Made by a program: the position numbers and the translations under genes
Part shown: positions 61,443 to 64,000 of the stretch, one piece after another
Layout of the letters: every line of letters starts with the position of its first letter
Position numbering within the stretch: the first letter of the stretch is position 1
Assembly (NCBI GenBank): GCA_035325995.1
Contig: DAOKYU010000007.1
Location: 1-64,000, forward strand
DNA: 64,000 nucleotides
DNA from: Thermodesulfobacteriota bacterium
GTDB taxonomy: Bacteria; Desulfobacterota_D; UBA1144; Nemesobacterales; UBA2774
Reading direction: 5' to 3'
The notes under the pieces: generated by a model
Seen by the model: only the letters and a program-made list of their open reading frames with translations
Databases searched by the model: none
What the model was told of the DNA's origin: nothing

Positions 61443-62702
61443 ATGGTGTTAAGGACGCTCATGCTTATATTGGCCGTTTTCGTATCCGCGGCCGGGAGCG
61501 CATTCGCGCAGATAAAACTTCCCGACGTTACGGGGCCGACGATTCAGCGTATTCCTATATTTATCCCCGACCTCTCGAGCGTGGGCTCGCCCGACGCCAA
61601 GGGCCAGGAATTCGTCGAGGTCCTGCGGAACGACCTTTTGAACGCGGCCCTCTTCGAGGTAACATCGGGAAGCGCCGTATCGGGCGACCCGTCGAGCATA
61701 AACTTCCAGTCGATATACGACGCGGGGGCCGATTACATGGTTGCGGGTCAGTACCAGTCTGTAGGCGGGAAGATCAAGTTCGCCGTACAGCTCTTCAACG
61801 TCCGCGAGCAGAGGCCGATTCTCGGAAGGTCGTACGAGGCCACTTCGGGCAAGGTGCGCGAGGCGGCCCACAGGTTCGCCGACCAGGTCATGAAACAGAT
61901 AACCGGCAACGACGGGTTCTTTACATCCAGGATCGCGTTCGTGATGGGCGGCACGCGCGACAGGAATCTGTTCCTGATGGATTACGACGGGGCCAACATA
62001 AAACAGCTTACGAGGCACAGCTCACTCGTGATGTCGCCTCATTGCTCGCCCGACGGATCGAAGATCGTATTCAACTCGGACAAGGTATGGGACCAGGACC
62101 TTTACATGATAACGCTCGGCTCGTCCATATCCGAGACGAGGCTGACCAAGGCCTTTAAGCTGGAGCAGAGCGCGGAGTGGTCCCCGAGCGGGCAGCAGCT
62201 CGCCTTCAGCGCCAACGGCGACATATACGTTTCGGGCCCGAGCGGGAAGGGCGCCGTGAACATAACGAGGAGTAACGCCATCGACGTTTCGCCGACGTGG
62301 TCGCCGGACGGGAGCAGGATAGCCTTCGTTTCGGACAGGGGAGGGAACCCCGGGATTTACGTCATGAACTCGAACGGGAGCGGCGTGAGAAGGATAAGCG
62401 GCGGCGGATACTCCACCGACCCTTCGTGGTCGACGAACCCGCGCGTGAATAAAATCGCGTTCGTGAAGCTGGAGGGGGGCGGCGCCAACATCTACACCGT
62501 GAACCCGGACGGCTCGGACGAAAAGAGGCTCACGGCCGGAGGCAGGAACGAAAACCCGGCCTGGTCGCCCGACGGCCATTATATCGCGTTCAGCTCTACG
62601 AGGAGCGCCGCAAAGGACATGTACATCATGTACATGAACGGGGAGAACCAGAGGCGGCTCAGCCAGGGCGGCGGGAAGTCGTTCCCGACCTGGTGCAAGT
62701 AG
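61443..62702 (+). CDS. tolB: Tol-Pal system protein TolB
   Basis: TolB is the periplasmic beta-propeller of the Tol-Pal system that keeps the outer membrane attached during division. The 419-residue protein has a signal peptide (cleavage after AFA, residue 22), an N-terminal domain (PDVTGPTIQRIPIFIPDL) and six PD40-type blades with SPDGSKIVF, SPSGQQLAF and SPDGSRIAF. The ribosome-binding site is GGAGGA. No other tol or pal gene is in the window. Confidence 0.95.
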   Translation: MVLRTLMLILAVFVSAAGSAFAQIKLPDVTGPTIQRIPIFIPDLSSVGSPDAKGQEFVEVLRNDLLNAALFEVTSGSAVSGDPSSINFQSIYDAGADYMVAGQYQSVGGKIKFAVQLFNVREQRPILGRSYEATSGKVREAAHRFADQVMKQITGNDGFFTSRIAFVMGGTRDRNLFLMDYDGANIKQLTRHSSLVMSPHCSPDGSKIVFNSDKVWDQDLYMITLGSSISETRLTKAFKLEQSAEWSPSGQQLAFSANGDIYVSGPSGKGAVNITRSNAIDVSPTWSPDGSRIAFVSDRGGNPGIYVMNSNGSGVRRISGGGYSTDPSWSTNPRVNKIAFVKLEGGGANIYTVNPDGSDEKRLTAGGRNENPAWSPDGHYIAFSSTRSAAKDMYIMYMNGENQRRLSQGGGKSFPTWCK

Positions 62703-62739
62703 GCCGGCGCGGGACGGCCTTGCCACCGGTGAGAATCGA

Positions 62740-63279
62740 TTGAGACTCTTCATTGCAGCGCTTCTCCCGGACGAAGTGAAGTCAGCGTTCGCAGGTTACA
62801 TAGCTTCGCTCCGGAAAGTCACCGAAGGCGTGAAGTGGGAAAAGGAAGAGAAGCTCCACATAACGCTTAAGTTCCTCGGCGAAACGGACGAGGCCACTGC
62901 CGGGGCGGTGTCCTTCGTTACCGGCGCGGCAGCCGGGAATTACGCCCCCTTCGAGATGAGCACCGGGAACCTCGGCGGATTCCCCGACCTTGAAAGGCCG
63001 CATATTCTTTATGCCGGCCTCTCCCAGAACCCCGGTCTTTCGGCGCTGCAAGGCGAAATCGACGAGGGACTCGAGCCCCACGGATTCGGGAGGGAGAAGA
63101 GAACGTTCGTCCCACACGTCACCATCGGGAGGGTGAACGGCAGGATGAGGACGATCGGCCCGCTCCCTATACCGGAGAAGATCCGCTTTACTGTCAGGGA
63201 AATTTCCGTAGTCGGAAGCGTCCTCGGAAAGACGGGCTCCGTTTACACGCCGGTTCGTACCTTCATTCTCGGCGGATAA
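62740..63279 (+). CDS. thpR: RNA 2',3'-cyclic phosphodiesterase (2'-5' RNA ligase family)
   Basis: A 179-residue 2H-phosphoesterase with both HxT motifs: His40-Ile-Thr42 in KLHITLKFLGE and His126-Val-Thr128 in VPHVTIGRV. The start RLFIAALLPDEV is typical. It opens 2',3'-cyclic phosphates on RNA and may ligate tRNA halves in reverse. The start is a TTG, 37 bp after tolB. Confidence 0.92.
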   Translation: MRLFIAALLPDEVKSAFAGYIASLRKVTEGVKWEKEEKLHITLKFLGETDEATAGAVSFVTGAAAGNYAPFEMSTGNLGGFPDLERPHILYAGLSQNPGLSALQGEIDEGLEPHGFGREKRTFVPHVTIGRVNGRMRTIGPLPIPEKIRFTVREISVVGSVLGKTGSVYTPVRTFILGG

Positions 63280-63426
63280 GCCGCGGGTTCTTTCCGTTCC
63301 TCGCCGCCGCGAGCGTCCTTCAGACACACCGATCGAAATTCCCCATGCGTTCCGGCGGGGAATCCTGTACGCTTTAATCAGATCGAGCTCGGTCACTTAA
63401 GGGGGATGGATTTACCGGAGGAGTAT

Positions 63427-64000
63427 ATGAAGATATACGTAACGGGAGCGACGGGAGTGCTCGGAAAGAGGATAGTCAGGGAGCTCTCCGGACTCGGGCA
63501 CACCGTCGCCGGCATGGCGAGGAGCGCGAAGGGCGAAGAGACGGTCGGGTCCATGGGCGGAGTGCCTTCACGCGCCGACCTCTTCGACAAGGACGCCCTT
63601 TTGAAGGACATCGAGGGCTCGGACGTCGTCATACACGCGGCGACGTCAATACCGGTAAAGAAGAGGCTCAAGCCCGAGGATTTCAGGCTGAACGACCGCA
63701 TACGCCGCGAGGGGACACGTATCGTCGCCGAATGCGCCATCCAAGCGGGCGCACGCAGGCTCGTATTCCAGGACGTCGTATGGGTCGCCCGTCCCGAGGA
63801 CGGTTCGTTTTACGACGAGAGCTCGCCGGTCGTCCCGTCGCCTACGCTCCAGTCGGGCATAGACGGCGAGGGAATCGTGCTCGGGGCGGGTGAAAAGAGC
63901 GGCATGGTCGCGACCGTCCTCAGGTGCGGGTTTTTCTACGGCTCGGACACTGCGCACACGAGGCAAATGGGCGCGGGGCTCAAAAAGAGGGCGTTCCCGA
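63427..64000 (+). CDS. NAD-dependent epimerase/dehydratase (partial, 3' end outside window)
   Basis: The reading frame is open to the window end, with 191 residues visible. It begins MKIYVTGATGVLGKRIVREL, with the Rossmann motif GATGVLG at residues 7-13, and has DVVIHAATSIPVKK in the next strand. RLVFQDVVWVA takes the place of the usual Ser/Tyr region. It belongs to the extended short-chain dehydrogenase family; the substrate is unknown. The ribosome-binding site GGAGGAG is strong. Confidence 0.87.
   Translation, partial: MKIYVTGATGVLGKRIVRELSGLGHTVAGMARSAKGEETVGSMGGVPSRADLFDKDALLKDIEGSDVVIHAATSIPVKKRLKPEDFRLNDRIRREGTRIVAECAIQAGARRLVFQDVVWVARPEDGSFYDESSPVVPSPTLQSGIDGEGIVLGAGEKSGMVATVLRCGFFYGSDTAHTRQMGAGLKKRAFP

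Noticed and set aside
1..64000. tRNA, rRNA, prophage or insertion-sequence genes
   Set aside because: Reading the gaps on both strands, I saw no tRNA-like cloverleaf with a TTCRANYC arm, no rRNA segment, and no transposase or integrase among the frames.

Overview
The window comes from a diderm (Gram-negative type) bacterium. It encodes Lgt, Lnt and TolB, two lipoproteins with clear lipoboxes, and a Wza/Wzc-type outer-membrane polysaccharide export pair. GC content looks to be in the mid-50s percent. Arg is written mostly AGG/AGA and Ile often ATA, and several genes start with TTG or GTG. The gene order and content would fit Desulfobacterota or neighbouring candidate phyla, but I cannot assign a phylum from the sequence alone.

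Region 1 (1-15500, all +) is the S10-spc-alpha ribosomal superoperon: the 3' tip of tuf, then rpsJ to rpsQ, rplN to rpsE, rplO, secY, adk, map, infA, rpmJ, rpsM, rpsK, rpsD, rpoA and rplQ. It ends at a good intrinsic terminator. rpmD (L30) is absent from its usual place, S14 is the zinc-ribbon type, Adk is the short-LID form, and L17 carries a tail as long as the protein itself.

Region 2 (15500-20500) is metabolic: an LLM-class flavin oxidoreductase, a TIGR01777-type epimerase and pdxH on +, then ubiE/menG and metF on -. A 75-residue Cys-containing protein follows, under a promoter overlapped by a 27-bp Fur-like palindrome.

Region 3 (about 21290-53300) is a large exopolysaccharide locus. It opens with a sigma-54 type promoter and a c-di-GMP-I (GEMM) riboswitch ahead of a secreted beta-helix protein with a Ser-Arg repeat stalk. 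A second, lipoprotein form of the beta-helix protein lies nearby. A minus-strand cluster holds five GT4 and two GT2 glycosyltransferases, a Wzy-like polymerase/ligase and a polysaccharide deacetylase; a further GT4 stands alone beside the first beta-helix gene. Then come three tandem FemAB/CelD-like acyltransferases, a kinase-fold fusion protein, a Wzm/Wzt ABC exporter, a WecA-type priming transferase, and an operon of a FecR-like protein, Wza, Wzc, a TPR/carbohydrate-binding-like protein and a second Wzy-like protein. The priming transferase carries two C-terminal MshEN-like c-di-GMP-binding modules. The locus therefore has a candidate RNA sensor and a candidate protein sensor for the same second messenger, one at transcript level and one on the enzyme that starts the glycan. 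This is the most interesting feature of the window.

Region 4 (53500-64000) returns to housekeeping genes: an unknown 432-residue protein, an SRPBCC protein, hisD-hisC, a small membrane protein coupled to lgt and lnt, an HNH endonuclease-like protein, tolB, thpR and the start of an NAD-dependent epimerase. I saw no tRNA, rRNA, CRISPR array, prophage or insertion sequence.
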